Part shown: positions 53,746 through 63,271 of the stretch, piece after piece
Numbering within the stretch: position 1 is the first letter of the stretch
Layout: every line of letters begins with the position of its first letter
NCBI GenBank assembly: GCA_001874155.1
Contig: MPDB01000010.1
Coordinates: 17,605-81,604 of the forward strand
From: Vibrio sp. MedPE-SWchi
Lineage (GTDB): Bacteria > Pseudomonadota > Gammaproteobacteria > Enterobacterales > Vibrionaceae
Direction: 5' to 3'
DNA length: 64,000 nucleotides
Notes under the pieces: generated by a model
Databases searched by the model: none
Told to the model about the DNA's origin: nothing
What the model saw: the letters and a program-made list of their open reading frames with translations, nothing else
Position numbers and translations under genes: made by a program

Positions 53746-53778
53746 CAACAAAGCCCACTTTATAGGTGGGCTTTGTTG
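53746..53778 (+). terminator. Intrinsic terminator after the DUF1244 gene
   Basis: A perfect 13-bp stem CAACAAAGCCCAC / GTGGGCTTTGTTG with a 7-base loop, 20 bases after the stop. The 3' T tract is short (TTTGTTGTATC), but the stem is strong. Confidence 0.75.
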
Positions 53779-53787
53779 TATCTAAAT

Positions 53788-53839
53788 CACTCTTGCATAA
53801 TAAGTTACTCTTTATAACAGGGCACTGTTGCATAATTAG
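53788..53839 (+). repeat. Pair of 17-base direct repeats, second resembling an IS6-family end
   Basis: CACTCTTGCATAATAAG at 53788-53804 and CACTGTTGCATAATTAG at 53823-53839 match at 15 of 17 positions, 35 bases apart. The second copy is preceded by GG, giving GGCACTGTTGCATA, which differs at one position from the first 14 bases of IS26 (GGCACTGTTGCAAA). No transposase is nearby, so this may be a remnant or chance. Confidence 0.45.
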
Positions 53840-54013
53840 TCGGGCTCTTTAATGGCACGCTCGTAACCCTTCTAGTCAATCTCTCCAATGTCGTCGCCTT
53901 TTATGACATATCTACTTACATAGTGACTTAAATCTGCAACCGAACCTGAAGAAATCTGTCACGATTCGTCGTTAGATTATCGGCTCTAATTTGTATTCCT
54001 AATGAGTCTTAAA

Positions 54014-54952
54014 ATGAAACTAACGAAGTCACTTCTATCAATGAGCATTGTTTTGTCAGCGAATGCTTTTGCTTTAGACGCACGCTATGAAGACCGCACA
54101 GGTAATCTGGTTGCTGATATCCCAACAGAGCAATCTCAATGGTCTGATCCTTCGACACTTATTTTTGCGTATACGCCAGTAGAAGACCCAGCAGTGTACG
54201 CCGATGTATGGAGTGAGTTCATCTCGCACATGGAAAAAGAAACGGGGAAAGACGTACGTTTCTTCCCTGTTCAATCAAACGCAGCACAAATTGAGGCAAT
54301 GCGTTCTGGTCGACTTCATATCGCTGGATTCAATACAGGCTCAACGCCACTTGCGGTTAACTGTTCAGGTTTTGCCCCATTCGCAATGATGGCTGGCGAA
54401 GATGGTTCTTTTGGGTATGAAATGGAGATCATTACGCATCCTGAGTCTGGAATTAATAATGTTGAAGATCTGAAAGGTCGAACGCTTGCATTCACAGCGC
54501 AAACATCGAATTCAGGCTTTAAAGCACCGTCTGCAATTTTGAAAGCGGAATATGACATGACGCCGGACAATGATTTCAAGCCTGCTTTCTCTGGTGCGCA
54601 CGACAACTCAATTCTTGGCGTGTCTCATAAAGATTATGATGCAGCAGCCGTTGCAAACTCGGTACTCAATCGCATGTTATCTCGTGACGTGGTATCTGAG
54701 TCGGCAGTGAAGTCTATCTATAAATCGCAAACGTTCCCGACAACCTCATACGGTGTTGCACACAACTTAGCACCGGATCTGCAAGAGAAGATCAAAGGCG
54801 CATTTTTCTCGTTTGATTGGTCTGGTACCAAGCTTGAAGAAGAGTTTACGCGTAATGGTGAAAGCCAGTTCATCCCAATTACTTATAAAGAACATTGGGA
54901 AGTGGTAAGAACCATCGATACCGCAAACAACGTTAGCTATACCTGCAGCTAG
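54014..54952 (+). CDS. phnD: Phosphonate/phosphite ABC importer substrate-binding protein (PhnD-like)
   Basis: Periplasmic binding protein of about 312 aa. The signal peptide is [20 protein letters not shown], with cleavage before LDARY. The PhnD-type fold is indicated by [61 protein letters not shown] and by the later [17 protein letters not shown] block, where Ser/Thr residues contact the phosph(on)ate group in this family. ATG 54014 is used rather than 54002 because it leaves a normal signal peptide. It heads a four-gene importer operon, 7 bases before phnC. Confidence 0.9.
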   Translation: MKLTKSLLSMSIVLSANAFALDARYEDRTGNLVADIPTEQSQWSDPSTLIFAYTPVEDPAVYADVWSEFISHMEKETGKDVRFFPVQSNAAQIEAMRSGRLHIAGFNTGSTPLAVNCSGFAPFAMMAGEDGSFGYEMEIITHPESGINNVEDLKGRTLAFTAQTSNSGFKAPSAILKAEYDMTPDNDFKPAFSGAHDNSILGVSHKDYDAAAVANSVLNRMLSRDVVSESAVKSIYKSQTFPTTSYGVAHNLAPDLQEKIKGAFFSFDWSGTKLEEEFTRNGESQFIPITYKEHWEVVRTIDTANNVSYTCS

Positions 54953-54959
54953 GATTACC

Positions 54960-55781
54960 ATGACAGCACTTACACTCAAAGGCTTAACTAAGCACTATTC
55001 AAGCTCGGATAAAGCATTAACCAACGTCAACTTGACGATTAATGCGGGTGAAGTTGTTGGACTTATCGGCCCTTCTGGGGCCGGTAAATCAACACTAATT
55101 CGATGTATCAATCGTTTGACTGAGCCGTCATCTGGCGAGGTTCACTTTAATAAGCAAGATCTTGTACAGCTTTCAAAGGGTCGATTGAAGTCTGCTCGTC
55201 GCGATATCGGGATGATCTTCCAAGAGTACGCACTCATAGAGCGCTTAACTGTAATGGAGAATGTTCTATCGGGTCGACTAGGGCATGTTTCATTTTGGCG
55301 CAGTTATCTACGAAAATTTGAAAAAGCCGATATTCAATTGGCTTACCGCTTATTGGACCGAGTTGGGCTACTGCAACACGCGAATAAACGTGCCGATGCT
55401 CTATCAGGTGGTCAGCGACAACGTGTCGGGATAGCAAGAGCCTTGGCGCAGCAACCTTCATTACTATTGATTGATGAACCTACGGCCGCCCTTGACCCTA
55501 AAACAGCACGTCAAATCATGCGTTTAATCACGGAAGTGTCGAAAGAACAACAGCTTCCTGCGATCATTAATATTCATGATGTCAACTTAGCCAAAATGCA
55601 CGTAGATCGTATTGTTGGGTTAAATGCAGGACAAGTTGTTTTTGATGGCGCTCCGTCTGAACTGGATGATGCTGCACTGACTCGAATTTACGGTGAGGAA
55701 GATTGGAAGCTTGAAACCGACAAAGAGCAAGAAGAAGCGACGGCTCTGAATTATGCATCGACGCTGGAGCCAGCACTATGA
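54960..55781 (+). CDS. phnC: Phosphonate-type ABC importer ATP-binding protein
   Basis: Cytoplasmic ATPase, 273 aa. Walker A is GPSGAGKST near residue 38, the signature [15 protein letters not shown] near residue 150, Walker [14 protein letters not shown], and the switch His in [13 protein letters not shown], all intact. [25 protein letters not shown] is typical of PhnC. The ATG follows the phnD stop by 7 bases, and the end overlaps the first permease by 4 bases. Confidence 0.92.
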   Translation: MTALTLKGLTKHYSSSDKALTNVNLTINAGEVVGLIGPSGAGKSTLIRCINRLTEPSSGEVHFNKQDLVQLSKGRLKSARRDIGMIFQEYALIERLTVMENVLSGRLGHVSFWRSYLRKFEKADIQLAYRLLDRVGLLQHANKRADALSGGQRQRVGIARALAQQPSLLLIDEPTAALDPKTARQIMRLITEVSKEQQLPAIINIHDVNLAKMHVDRIVGLNAGQVVFDGAPSELDDAALTRIYGEEDWKLETDKEQEEATALNYASTLEPAL

Positions 55782-56578
55782 GTTCGGCGTATTCTTCTCA
55801 GTGGGTAAGACCACCTCTAATAGAGAATGCCTGGATCAGACGCAGTATTTGGCTTGCAATCGCAATCTACTTGTATCTAGCAACACAATCGATTGAACTT
55901 AACTGGGCTCGAATTGCAGAAGGCAGTGAGCGCGGGCTGACGTTTGTGAAGGCGTTTTTAAACCCAAACTTTAGCGACCGTTGGGATGCGATTGTTCTTG
56001 GCTTGATTGAAAGCTTAACCATGACGTTTACGTCGACAGTGGCCGGCATTCTACTGGCTATTCCCTTTGGTTTAGGCGCGGCTAAGAATCTTGCACCGAA
56101 ACCGGTCTATTACTTCTGCCGTTCGTTTATTGCGGTATCGCGAAGCCTACAAGAAATCATTATCGCAATATTATGCGTCGCCTTGTTTGGTTTTGGTACC
56201 TTTGCCGGATTTATTACGCTCACTTTCGCTACCATTGGATTTTTGGCAAAGCTTTTTGCTGATGAGATTGAAGCACTCGATCCAGCGCCATTGACGGCAC
56301 TGAGAGCCACCGGTGCCAGTTGGCTGCAGCAGGTAAATTATGCGATTCAACCGCAGGTGATGCCTCGTGTCCTTGGCTTATGTCTATATCGATTCGACAT
56401 TAACTTCAGGGAATCAGCCGTAATCGGAATAGTCGGAGCAGGGGGTATAGGTGCAACATTGAATACCGCAATGGATCGCTATGAATACGATGCCGCCGCC
56501 GCTGTATTACTCATTATTATTGCCATCGTTATGTTGGCGGAATACACATCAACATTGATCAGAAAAAGGGTTCAATGA
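55778..56578 (+). CDS. phnE: Phosphonate-type ABC importer permease 1
   Basis: Inner-membrane permease of 266 aa with about six helices. The EAA-type coupling loop is in [40 protein letters not shown], and the PhnE-typical [22 protein letters not shown] follows. It is one of two adjacent PhnE proteins, which probably form a heterodimeric pore. The gene overlaps phnC and the second permease by 4 bases on either side. Confidence 0.9.
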   Translation: MSSAYSSQWVRPPLIENAWIRRSIWLAIAIYLYLATQSIELNWARIAEGSERGLTFVKAFLNPNFSDRWDAIVLGLIESLTMTFTSTVAGILLAIPFGLGAAKNLAPKPVYYFCRSFIAVSRSLQEIIIAILCVALFGFGTFAGFITLTFATIGFLAKLFADEIEALDPAPLTALRATGASWLQQVNYAIQPQVMPRVLGLCLYRFDINFRESAVIGIVGAGGIGATLNTAMDRYEYDAAAAVLLIIIAIVMLAEYTSTLIRKRVQ

Positions 56579-57384
56579 TGGAAACGACAAATTCACTTAC
56601 CTGGAGCAAGTACGATCAACAACAATCTTTGATACGTTTTGCTAGTTGGTTAGCGTTTGTGATGCTGCTTGTTTACTGCTGGCAGGTAATGAATGAGCAA
56701 ACAATCTGGTACTTTGTAACAGATGCTCCTAATCAATTTTCAGACATTACCTCGAGAATGTTTCCACCAAGATGGTCATATCTAGGTGATTTGTGGCAAC
56801 CGCTTTGGGATACCATTAACATTGCCACGTTAGGGACAGGGTTAGGCGTTCTAATCGCGGTGCCAGTTGCTTTTTTAGCAGCAAGAAACACGACACCGAG
56901 CACGGTATTCCTTCGACCTATTGCGTTGTTCATTATCGCCGCTAGTCGTTCGATTAACTCTTTAATTTGGGCAATCCTTTTGGTTACCATTCTTGGCCCA
57001 GGTATTCTTGCGGGAATTATTGCGATTGCTCTGCGCTCAATTGGCTTTGTTTCTAAGCTACTTTATGAAGCAATAGAAGAAGTGAATGAAGGGCAGGTTA
57101 ATGCTATTCGAAGTACCGGAGCGTCTGAGCTGCAAATTTTGAACTATGCAATTGTCCCTCAAGTACTGCCTAACTTTATTGGTACGACTTTGCTTCGTTG
57201 GGATATTAATATCCGCGAGTCAACAGTATTAGGCTTGGTTGGTGCGGGAGGCGTGGGCCTAAAATTAGAAGAGTCAATGTCGATACTCGCTTGGCCTCAA
57301 GTCGCCGTTATATTCTGTGCCATTCTATTAACGGTTGTTGTTTCTGAGTGGATATCGGCAAAAGCGCGTAAAGCTCTGATCTAG
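56575..57384 (+). CDS. phnE: Phosphonate-type ABC importer permease 2
   Basis: Second permease of 269 aa, paralogous to the preceding one: EEVNEGQVNAIRSTGASELQILNYAIVPQVLPNFIGTTLLRWDINIRESTVLGLVGAGGVG aligns with its neighbour's coupling-loop region. Its start overlaps the preceding gene by 4 bases. Two PhnE genes in tandem are known in phosphonate and phosphite systems. No C-P lyase, phosphonatase or phosphite dehydrogenase gene lies in the window, so the ligand is open. Confidence 0.9.
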   Translation: MMETTNSLTWSKYDQQQSLIRFASWLAFVMLLVYCWQVMNEQTIWYFVTDAPNQFSDITSRMFPPRWSYLGDLWQPLWDTINIATLGTGLGVLIAVPVAFLAARNTTPSTVFLRPIALFIIAASRSINSLIWAILLVTILGPGILAGIIAIALRSIGFVSKLLYEAIEEVNEGQVNAIRSTGASELQILNYAIVPQVLPNFIGTTLLRWDINIRESTVLGLVGAGGVGLKLEESMSILAWPQVAVIFCAILLTVVVSEWISAKARKALI

Positions 57385-57476
57385 GTAAATTAATAAACGG
57401 ACCAAAAGGTAAGTACGAGTGTATTTGGCTTTTGGTTTACGTTTACGTCAGTCGCTGAGGAACAGCAGAGGAGTTC

Positions 57477-57725
57477 TTAGGTTAAACGTTCAAGTTCAGT
57501 GAGCGCAGTTAACGCACTTTGATTGGTTGTGCCACAAACATCTGGGCAAGCTTTGAACATGTGGCACACCTTTGGTCTTTCGGGCTTGCCGAACAGCTTA
57601 CATAGATTATCGTCGTTCAACTGAATACAGCGTACACCAGCAGGTTTACCGTTAGGCATTCCAGGAATAGCGGAAGAGATACTTGGCGCTATACAGCAAG
57701 CACCACAACCAAGACGACAGTCCAT
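57477..57725 (-). CDS. YkgJ-family cysteine-cluster protein (82 aa)
   Basis: Small protein with eight cysteines, MDCRLGCGACCIAP at the N-terminus, then single Cys residues near 33, 42, 54, 60 and 64. It fits the YkgJ/CxxCxxCC cluster family, which probably binds zinc or an iron-sulfur cluster; function is unknown. It is divergent from the YcgN-like gene by about 160 bases. The shared cysteine-cluster theme of the two neighbours is noted. Confidence 0.82.
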   Translation of the reverse strand: MDCRLGCGACCIAPSISSAIPGMPNGKPAGVRCIQLNDDNLCKLFGKPERPKVCHMFKACPDVCGTTNQSALTALTELERLT

Positions 57726-57883
57726 ATTGATAACACCGTAAATAGAGGGGAGCGGATGATAGCAAATATCCAGCCTTCTTTGCTAGCCGCTTGCGGTACT
57801 TTCCTATGACGTGGAAGATTAAACTTGAAGTTTGGGTGCGTCAGCGGTATAAAACGCATCCGTTTTGAATCGAAGATAAAGTT

Positions 57884-58321
57884 ATGACTTCTCCATTTTG
57901 GCAAACTAAGCCCCTCCAAGAAATGTCTGAGCAAGAGTGGGAATCTCTGTGTGACGGTTGTGGCAAATGTTGCTTACATAAACTCATGGATGAAGACAGT
58001 GATGAGGTGTATTACACCAACGTTGCGTGCAGTTGGTTAAACGACAAAACCTGCTCATGTAAAGATTATCCAAATCGTTTTGAGTCGGGTGAAGAGTGCT
58101 TGAAGCTTACTCGCGACAAAATAGAAGAGTTTCATTGGTTGCCTGACACGTGCGCGTATCGCCTTCTTGCTGAAGATAAGCCTCTTCCAGCTTGGCACCC
58201 TTTGATTACAGGTTCGAAAGCCGAAATGCATGCGGCGAGTGAGAGTGTTCGAAACAAAGTGGTTTACGAAATAGACGTTGTTGATTGGGAAGATCACATC
58301 ATTAATCACCCAAATCGATAG
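57884..58321 (+). CDS. ycgN: YcgN-family cysteine-cluster protein (UPF0260)
   Basis: A 145-aa cytoplasmic protein. [32 protein letters not shown] (cluster CxxCxxCC near residue 24) and [19 protein letters not shown], with later TCAYRLL, match the UPF0260/YcgN family. The cluster may hold a zinc ion or Fe-S centre; the function is not known. The length agrees with E. coli YcgN (about 150 aa). The nearest start is used. Confidence 0.88.
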   Translation: MTSPFWQTKPLQEMSEQEWESLCDGCGKCCLHKLMDEDSDEVYYTNVACSWLNDKTCSCKDYPNRFESGEECLKLTRDKIEEFHWLPDTCAYRLLAEDKPLPAWHPLITGSKAEMHAASESVRNKVVYEIDVVDWEDHIINHPNR

Positions 58322-58370
58322 TTTTATTGCCGATATCTATAAGCACAAAAAATCACAAACCGTTAGGCCT

Positions 58371-58410
58371 GCTTTAAAAAAGAAAAGGCAGCTCGTATTA
58401 GAGTTGCCTT
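58371..58410 (-). terminator. Intrinsic terminator after the 115-aa gene
   Basis: Stem AAGGCAGCTC / GAGTTGCCTT (one G-T pair) with a 6-base loop, followed on the minus strand by TTTTCTTTTTT. It starts 4 bases after the stop codon of the 115-aa gene. Confidence 0.85.
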
Positions 58411-58413
58411 AAT

Positions 58414-58761
58414 TTAAGCCAGCATCAATAGAATGCCACCAATGGTTGCCGCAGCGGAAAGATATTGCCCCGCTGAGTAAGAACCATCACTTTCTTCTTT
58501 AATTTTGTCAGGGTGATCCATACCTAACGCACCGTGCGCAAAGGATTCAACCTTTGATGTCGTGGTTTTTTCTGCATCAATTCCTTCTTTCTCAATATCC
58601 TTGAGAGCAGCAAGTAACGCTTTGCCTTCTTCAGACAAAGTGACTTTGTTTTGTTCTACTTTAAGAGGCGCTGCGCCTTTCTCTGGTGTCGCTTGGCTAC
58701 CTTGAGGCTTGACCTGTTGGGCTTGGACCAGTTTAGCTGGCTCCATTCCTACTGGTGTCAT
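58414..58761 (-). CDS. Hypothetical protein with C-terminal hydrophobic tail (115 aa)
   Basis: A small protein I do not recognise. The N-terminal half is Gln, Pro, Ala and Lys rich and low-complexity. A central KVTLSEEGKALLAALKDIEKEG segment (residues about 39-60) resembles the Leu-Ser-Glu-rich helices of some flagellar and secretion-chaperone partners, but no family is clear. The C-terminus (about 95-115, LSAAATIGGILLMLA) is hydrophobic and could anchor it. A clear ribosome-binding site (AAGGAG) and a strong terminator support it being a real gene. Confidence 0.7.
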   Translation of the reverse strand: MTPVGMEPAKLVQAQQVKPQGSQATPEKGAAPLKVEQNKVTLSEEGKALLAALKDIEKEGIDAEKTTTSKVESFAHGALGMDHPDKIKEESDGSYSAGQYLSAAATIGGILLMLA

Positions 58762-58921
58762 ACATATCTCCTTTACTCGCCTTCAGTCATTGTATCGACC
58801 AAGATATGAAAAACTTGTGTAAATTTATCCATAAATCTTATGAGTAAGAGATAAGCAAAAACTGAGCCTATTTGTCAGGTGCTGTTTTGTCTTCTTGAAT
58901 AGATGATAAAATTGAGAGGTT

Positions 58922-58954
58922 GCGCGGTGAATCAAGCCAAGAGAAACCGCGCCA
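58922..58954 (-). terminator. Possible terminator after rlmA
   Basis: GCGCGGT / ACCGCGC stem with a 17-base loop, 7-40 bases after the rlmA stop on the minus strand. The T tract is weak (CTCTCAATTTT). Confidence 0.4.
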
Positions 58955-58960
58955 ATGTGT

Positions 58961-59779
58961 TTATTTCTTTCTGTATACTCTGAGCATAAAATCCGCTTCG
59001 CAGTGAAACGCTTCTGCGTTTAGCAGTTCTGCTTTAAGCTCTTCTGTGGCTTTCCAAGCAAAAGGGGTCATTTGCAAAAGTTGCATGGCTTCCCCCTTCT
59101 TTAATTCCATAATGTAGTTTAGTTTATCTTGATGAACTAATTCAAACCCATCGATGATTTCAGGCTCTTCACTGTGGAGGCGAACATCAGGGTAGATTTT
59201 TTCTCGTAGCTGATAAAGGTGCCTTGCCGCTGGCGTTACTGTAATGACCTTACCATCTTCGTTAAGTGTTCGAGAGAGTTCTTCCGCCTTACAAGGCGCG
59301 TATATTCTCAGTATCGTATCTAAAGATTGGTCTGAAAACGGCAATCGATGGCTCGAAGCTACACTAAAATGGCATTGCGTGTACTGTTTAGCGGCGTATC
59401 GAATGGCAACTTTGGATATGTCTAGACCGTACACGGAGGGATGACGAGACGCTTTTTTTAATGTCGACGCAACTAGGTCTGTGTAGTAACCCTCGCCACA
59501 GCCAATATCCAGCAATTTCGAGTTGTCTGATGTCGTATTATCTCGACACAAAGCAGCTACCGCCTGACGCATTGGTTGGTAATGCCCCGCCTGCAAAAAA
59601 GCTCGGCGTGCTTGCATCATCTCTTTATTGTCACCTGGATCTTTTGAGCGTTTGTGCTGAACTGGCATAAGGTTGATGTAGCCTTCCTTCGCCAAATCGA
59701 ATGCGTGATTATTCGCACAGCGATAAGTGCGTTCAGTGAGTGCAAGTGGCTGGTGGCATAAAGGGCAAGAGTAAGACAT
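58961..59779 (-). CDS. rlmA: 23S rRNA (guanine-N1)-methyltransferase RlmA
   Basis: Methylates G745 of 23S rRNA (E. coli numbering). The 272-aa product has the N-terminal zinc finger CPLCHQPLALTERTYRCANNHAFD (Cys-X2-Cys ... Cys-X3-His), the EGYINLMPVQHKRSKDPGDNKEMM segment and the SAM-binding motif LLDIGCGEGYYTDL near residue 91, as in E. coli RlmA (269 aa). It is monocistronic. Confidence 0.93.
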   Translation of the reverse strand: MSYSCPLCHQPLALTERTYRCANNHAFDLAKEGYINLMPVQHKRSKDPGDNKEMMQARRAFLQAGHYQPMRQAVAALCRDNTTSDNSKLLDIGCGEGYYTDLVASTLKKASRHPSVYGLDISKVAIRYAAKQYTQCHFSVASSHRLPFSDQSLDTILRIYAPCKAEELSRTLNEDGKVITVTPAARHLYQLREKIYPDVRLHSEEPEIIDGFELVHQDKLNYIMELKKGEAMQLLQMTPFAWKATEELKAELLNAEAFHCEADFMLRVYRKK

Positions 59780-59865
59780 AAACGTTTCTGGTCGATATTG
59801 AGAGCCAGAAGTTTAGCAGGAAGCGTATAGGAGCACTAGCAATTCACACGCTTAGAGTAGAAAGC

Positions 59866-59898
59866 AAAAGGGTAGCAACACTAGCTACCCTTTTCATT
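59866..59898 (-). terminator. Intrinsic terminator after the chemoreceptor gene
   Basis: Perfect 11-bp stem AAAAGGGTAGC / GCTACCCTTTT with a 7-base loop. The terminal A and T tracts give a T tract on either strand. It lies 14 bases after the chemoreceptor stop codon. Confidence 0.9.
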
Positions 59899-59907
59899 GC
59901 GGGTTAA

Positions 59908-61944
59908 TTAATGGAAGAAATTGACTTGTTGTTTTAAAGACTCCGCTTCCGAATTTAAGCGCTCAGCACTGTGTGTGGTTTTCTCGCTGGTGTCGCGACT
60001 TTCTCTATTTAACTCACTAATAGCGTTTGCACTGGCGGAAATTTCTTGGGATACGTTTGCTTGCTCTTCAGATGTGGCTGCGATGGTATCCGCTTGCGAT
60101 GCGATAGATTCGACCTGCGAAGCGATAGCCTCTAACGCCGTGCCAGCTTCTTGAGCCTTATCTAAGACTTGGTTAGCACTGGTTTGGCTTTGGTTCATTA
60201 GATTGACGGCGGTACCCGTTGATGTTTTAAGCTTCTCTATAATGGAGACCACATCTTGAACGGATGTTTGAGTTCGATGGGCAAGCGTTCTAACCTCATC
60301 TGCTACAACGGCGAAACCGCGCCCTTGCTCCCCGGCTCTCGCAGCTTCAATCGCAGCGTTAAGGGCAAGCAAGTTCGTCTGTTCAGCGATCTCGTCGATC
60401 ATTTTCGTGACTGTTTGAATGGACTGGCTGTCTACATTGACTTGTTGAATCGCTCGCGCTGAATTATCGAGTTGGTCATTAAGCTGAGCAACGTCAATAC
60501 AAACATTTTCAACGACTTCCAATCCAGATTGACTGTCACTGTTGGTTAGGCGAACATTTTCCGCAATGGCTTCAACCTGTTGTGCAACCGACTGAGCCGA
60601 TGATGCCATCTCTTCGATTGCCGTCGCGACCTGTTCTACTTGCTGTTGCTGTAAGTCTGACTGGCTCAAATTGGCACGCGCATCTTGAGAGACACTTTCT
60701 GATGCAGCCTGTACCGAGTCACTGGTTGTTCTAATCTCGCCGACCAAAGAGTCGAGCTGCCCAGCCATGTTTGCGACACCATTGTTGAGGCTTATGATCT
60801 CATTTTTCGACTCTTTTCCAGTGTTAGGAATCGATAAACTGACTTCGCCTTTTGCTAAACGGCTCATGTAGGTGTTTAGCGTCGTGAGGGGCTTGAGACT
60901 CCGGTTCAAGAATATAGTGAGAATGATGAAGGTAAGAACCGCGACAATAGAAGCGATAGTGATGATGAGTTTCAGCAAGGTTTCGCTGCCTTTCGTTACT
61001 TCAGTGATAAAAGTACCGCCTAACAACTTCCATTCCCAGCCTGGCACTTCTGTGTAGACAAGGTATTTTTCGCCAATCGTGCCATTGTATTCAAATGGGT
61101 ATCGAATTAGACCACTTTTTTGTTGGAATACTTGGTGGAAGGGCTGGTTTCCTTCGTAATCTTTTACGTCGATAATTGAGGGGGAATTTTCGTCGTGAAC
61201 GGGGTGTAACAAGTATTTTCCTAGACTCTCTTCTCTATTGTCTACGATGATGCTGTAACCCGTGTCACCCCAGGTAACAGAACCGAGTGAATCAAACAGT
61301 TCCTGAGTGACTTGTTCAACGGGAAGCCCGATAAAAGTAATGCCAGTAACTTTGCCTTCAAAATCTTTCAAAGGCGCGTAATAAGTCAGATAGTTGATGT
61401 CGAATAACTTTACTTGAGCGTAGTACGGCTGACCGGCCATGATCTGGTTGAAGCCTGGATGACTGCGGCCGAGTGAGGTGCCTATAACACGATTCCCTTG
61501 ATGATCTTTGAGGGAGGTTGAAACTCGAATAAAATCCCCATCTACAGGCGCAAATAATGTCGCCACTGCGCCGGTATCACGAGTAAAACTGTCGACAAGC
61601 TTTTCATCATTGATGAGGCTTTCACCGTATTGTGTAATATTGGCGATCTGTTTCCCTTTAAATTCAACCTTATAGTCCTCAATATAGACACCCGCCAAGT
61701 AGCCATTTCTAAATGTCGACTCAAGGACTTCAGCCGTATGAAGGTACGCATCAAATTGTCCCGCAATGGTCATCGCCATCGATTCAACCTTAGACTGATG
61801 ACCTTCTAACGTTGTATTGAGTAGCACTTGCGAGGCGTTTCTATAGACCAGTGTCGCGGTACCAACAAATGACACGAGCAAGCAAAGGAGAATCACCAGT
61901 TTTAGTTGGAAGCCAACGCTTTGGTTTTTAAGTTTATTAAACAT
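59908..61944 (-). CDS. Methyl-accepting chemotaxis protein with Cache sensor
   Basis: Chemoreceptor of 678 aa. Transmembrane helix at about 15-35; periplasmic Cache-type sensor (about 40-325, including [52 protein letters not shown]); second helix about 327-349; HAMP about 350-402; signalling domain with the hairpin tip [35 protein letters not shown] near residues 520-560. No CheR-binding pentapeptide is present at the C-terminus. The ligand is unknown; Cache sensors often bind organic acids, amino acids or amines. It stands alone. Confidence 0.92.
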   Translation of the reverse strand: MFNKLKNQSVGFQLKLVILLCLLVSFVGTATLVYRNASQVLLNTTLEGHQSKVESMAMTIAGQFDAYLHTAEVLESTFRNGYLAGVYIEDYKVEFKGKQIANITQYGESLINDEKLVDSFTRDTGAVATLFAPVDGDFIRVSTSLKDHQGNRVIGTSLGRSHPGFNQIMAGQPYYAQVKLFDINYLTYYAPLKDFEGKVTGITFIGLPVEQVTQELFDSLGSVTWGDTGYSIIVDNREESLGKYLLHPVHDENSPSIIDVKDYEGNQPFHQVFQQKSGLIRYPFEYNGTIGEKYLVYTEVPGWEWKLLGGTFITEVTKGSETLLKLIITIASIVAVLTFIILTIFLNRSLKPLTTLNTYMSRLAKGEVSLSIPNTGKESKNEIISLNNGVANMAGQLDSLVGEIRTTSDSVQAASESVSQDARANLSQSDLQQQQVEQVATAIEEMASSAQSVAQQVEAIAENVRLTNSDSQSGLEVVENVCIDVAQLNDQLDNSARAIQQVNVDSQSIQTVTKMIDEIAEQTNLLALNAAIEAARAGEQGRGFAVVADEVRTLAHRTQTSVQDVVSIIEKLKTSTGTAVNLMNQSQTSANQVLDKAQEAGTALEAIASQVESIASQADTIAATSEEQANVSQEISASANAISELNRESRDTSEKTTHSAERLNSEAESLKQQVNFFH

Positions 61945-62151
61945 TTAGAGTTATCCCGTCTTTTAGACTTTTATTATTCGTGGTTTTCTATGTGCAGATG
62001 CAGCGAATGTATAATATCTACTTATAGGTTGTCAGTAATTGATTCTTATTAATTATTTAAACAATTAACAACGGCATTGCCTAACGAGCTTTACAAGTGC
62101 ACAAGAGGGGGACCAGAGGAAGAGGGATATAATTTCGAGAGGAGAAATTGT

Positions 62152-62175
62152 CCCACGGCCAGACTAGACCGTGGG
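62152..62175 (-). terminator. Probable terminator after yeaD
   Basis: CCCACGG / CCGTGGG stem with a 10-base loop, just after the yeaD stop on the minus strand, followed by GACAATTTCTCC. A second hairpin AATTTC / GAAATT follows. Confidence 0.5.
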
Positions 62176-62182
62176 TGAATGG

Positions 62183-63067
62183 TTACTTACTTGATATTGT
62201 CGTAATAAGTTGATGGGTTTCGTTAGGCTGAAGTAGAGTTCCTGCGTCTATTGAGTCTGCATTTAGAGTGGACTCGACACAGAGGAAGCCAAGGTAACCG
62301 TCATCCGCCATATCGCCCATTGCCGATGCACCTTCAAGCCACGGGTTCCATAAAACAGCAGAATTATGGCCTTTGTTTTCGATGAAGGTAGAGCGTTGGC
62401 GCTTCCCATCTTTCACTTCAATAATAGCTTCTGGTTGAGTGTATACGCGGTCAATGGTGCCGGTTAATACAAGTGGGTTCTCATCATGGCAGATTTTATT
62501 GTCTTGTAAGCTATCGATGTATTCTTTGCCCATACCAACCGTACTTGCTTCACGAATATCACCAACCGTTAGGTAGGTGTGTAATGCGCCAGAGAATGTC
62601 CATGCATGATCATCAGTGTTGGTGACTTCTAGTGTCACCTTCAGTGTCTCGGTGATCTCGACGTTTAAACGTATTTCAAATTGATGTGGCCAAAGCGCTA
62701 GGGAAGCGTTAGATGGCGCTAAGCCTAGGCTAATAATAACCCCATTATCATTTTCTCTATGTTCAACCAGTTCCCACTCGCTAGTGCGTGCAAAACCATG
62801 GGCAGGTGCAGCAATGCGTCCAAACCAAGGCCAACATACAGGAATGCCACCCCGTAATGCGGCTTTTCCGTCGAAAATAGCGTTGTCACTCATCCAAATA
62901 AGGTCGTCTTGACCTTTTGGCGTAAAAGATACAACGTGGCCACCATGCAAAGCGATACCCGCTGTTGCTTTATCATGGATAACACGTACGATTTTTACCT
63001 TATCTTTTTCGACAATAGTGACGTTGTCAGAAAGTACAGTGAGTGCAGGAAGGGATAGTAAGTCCAT
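62183..63067 (-). CDS. yeaD: D-hexose-6-phosphate mutarotase YeaD
   Basis: Galactose-mutarotase-fold enzyme that interconverts anomers of hexose-6-phosphates. The 294-aa product has the family blocks GHVVSFTPKGQDDLIWMSDNAIFDGKAALRGGIPVCWPWFG, the catalytic His in FSGALHTYLTVGDI and the Glu in LGFLCVESTLNADSI. In E. coli and vibrios yeaD lies just downstream of gapA, as here. TGGAG precedes the ATG. The gapA terminator between the genes allows separate or reduced expression. Confidence 0.92.
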   Translation of the reverse strand: MDLLSLPALTVLSDNVTIVEKDKVKIVRVIHDKATAGIALHGGHVVSFTPKGQDDLIWMSDNAIFDGKAALRGGIPVCWPWFGRIAAPAHGFARTSEWELVEHRENDNGVIISLGLAPSNASLALWPHQFEIRLNVEITETLKVTLEVTNTDDHAWTFSGALHTYLTVGDIREASTVGMGKEYIDSLQDNKICHDENPLVLTGTIDRVYTQPEAIIEVKDGKRQRSTFIENKGHNSAVLWNPWLEGASAMGDMADDGYLGFLCVESTLNADSIDAGTLLQPNETHQLITTISSK

Positions 63068-63193
63068 TGGTATCTCCAGGGGTTGAGAAATTACAGTTCA
63101 ATACTCAGTTCGCGCGATGGTTGAATAGCTTGTAAGTGGCGAAACCGCTTTAGCAAGTATTGAGCTGTAATCTAAACACAAAATTCAGATAAC

Positions 63194-63221
63194 AAAAAGG
63201 CGACTCGAGAGCCGCCTTTTT
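63194..63221 (-). terminator. Intrinsic terminator after gapA
   Basis: AAAAAGGCG-A-CTC, short loop, GAG-C-CGCCTTTTT, with a T tract on the minus strand (and also on the plus). It lies 50 bases after the gapA stop, before yeaD. Confidence 0.88.
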
Positions 63222-63271
63222 CATGTCTTATGTTTCAAACACAAGTTACACTAATTGGTTACAAATCTAAA

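Noticed and set aside
53953..53980. Possible Pho box (CTGTCAC then a weak second half) ahead of the phosphonate importer
   Set aside because: The first half-site fits, but the second matches only about two of seven bases, so I do not call it.
57689..57934. Minus-strand ORF of 81 codons between the two cysteine-cluster genes
   Set aside because: It overlaps both neighbouring genes, and its hydrophobic end comes from the complement of a promoter region. No ribosome-binding site is seen.
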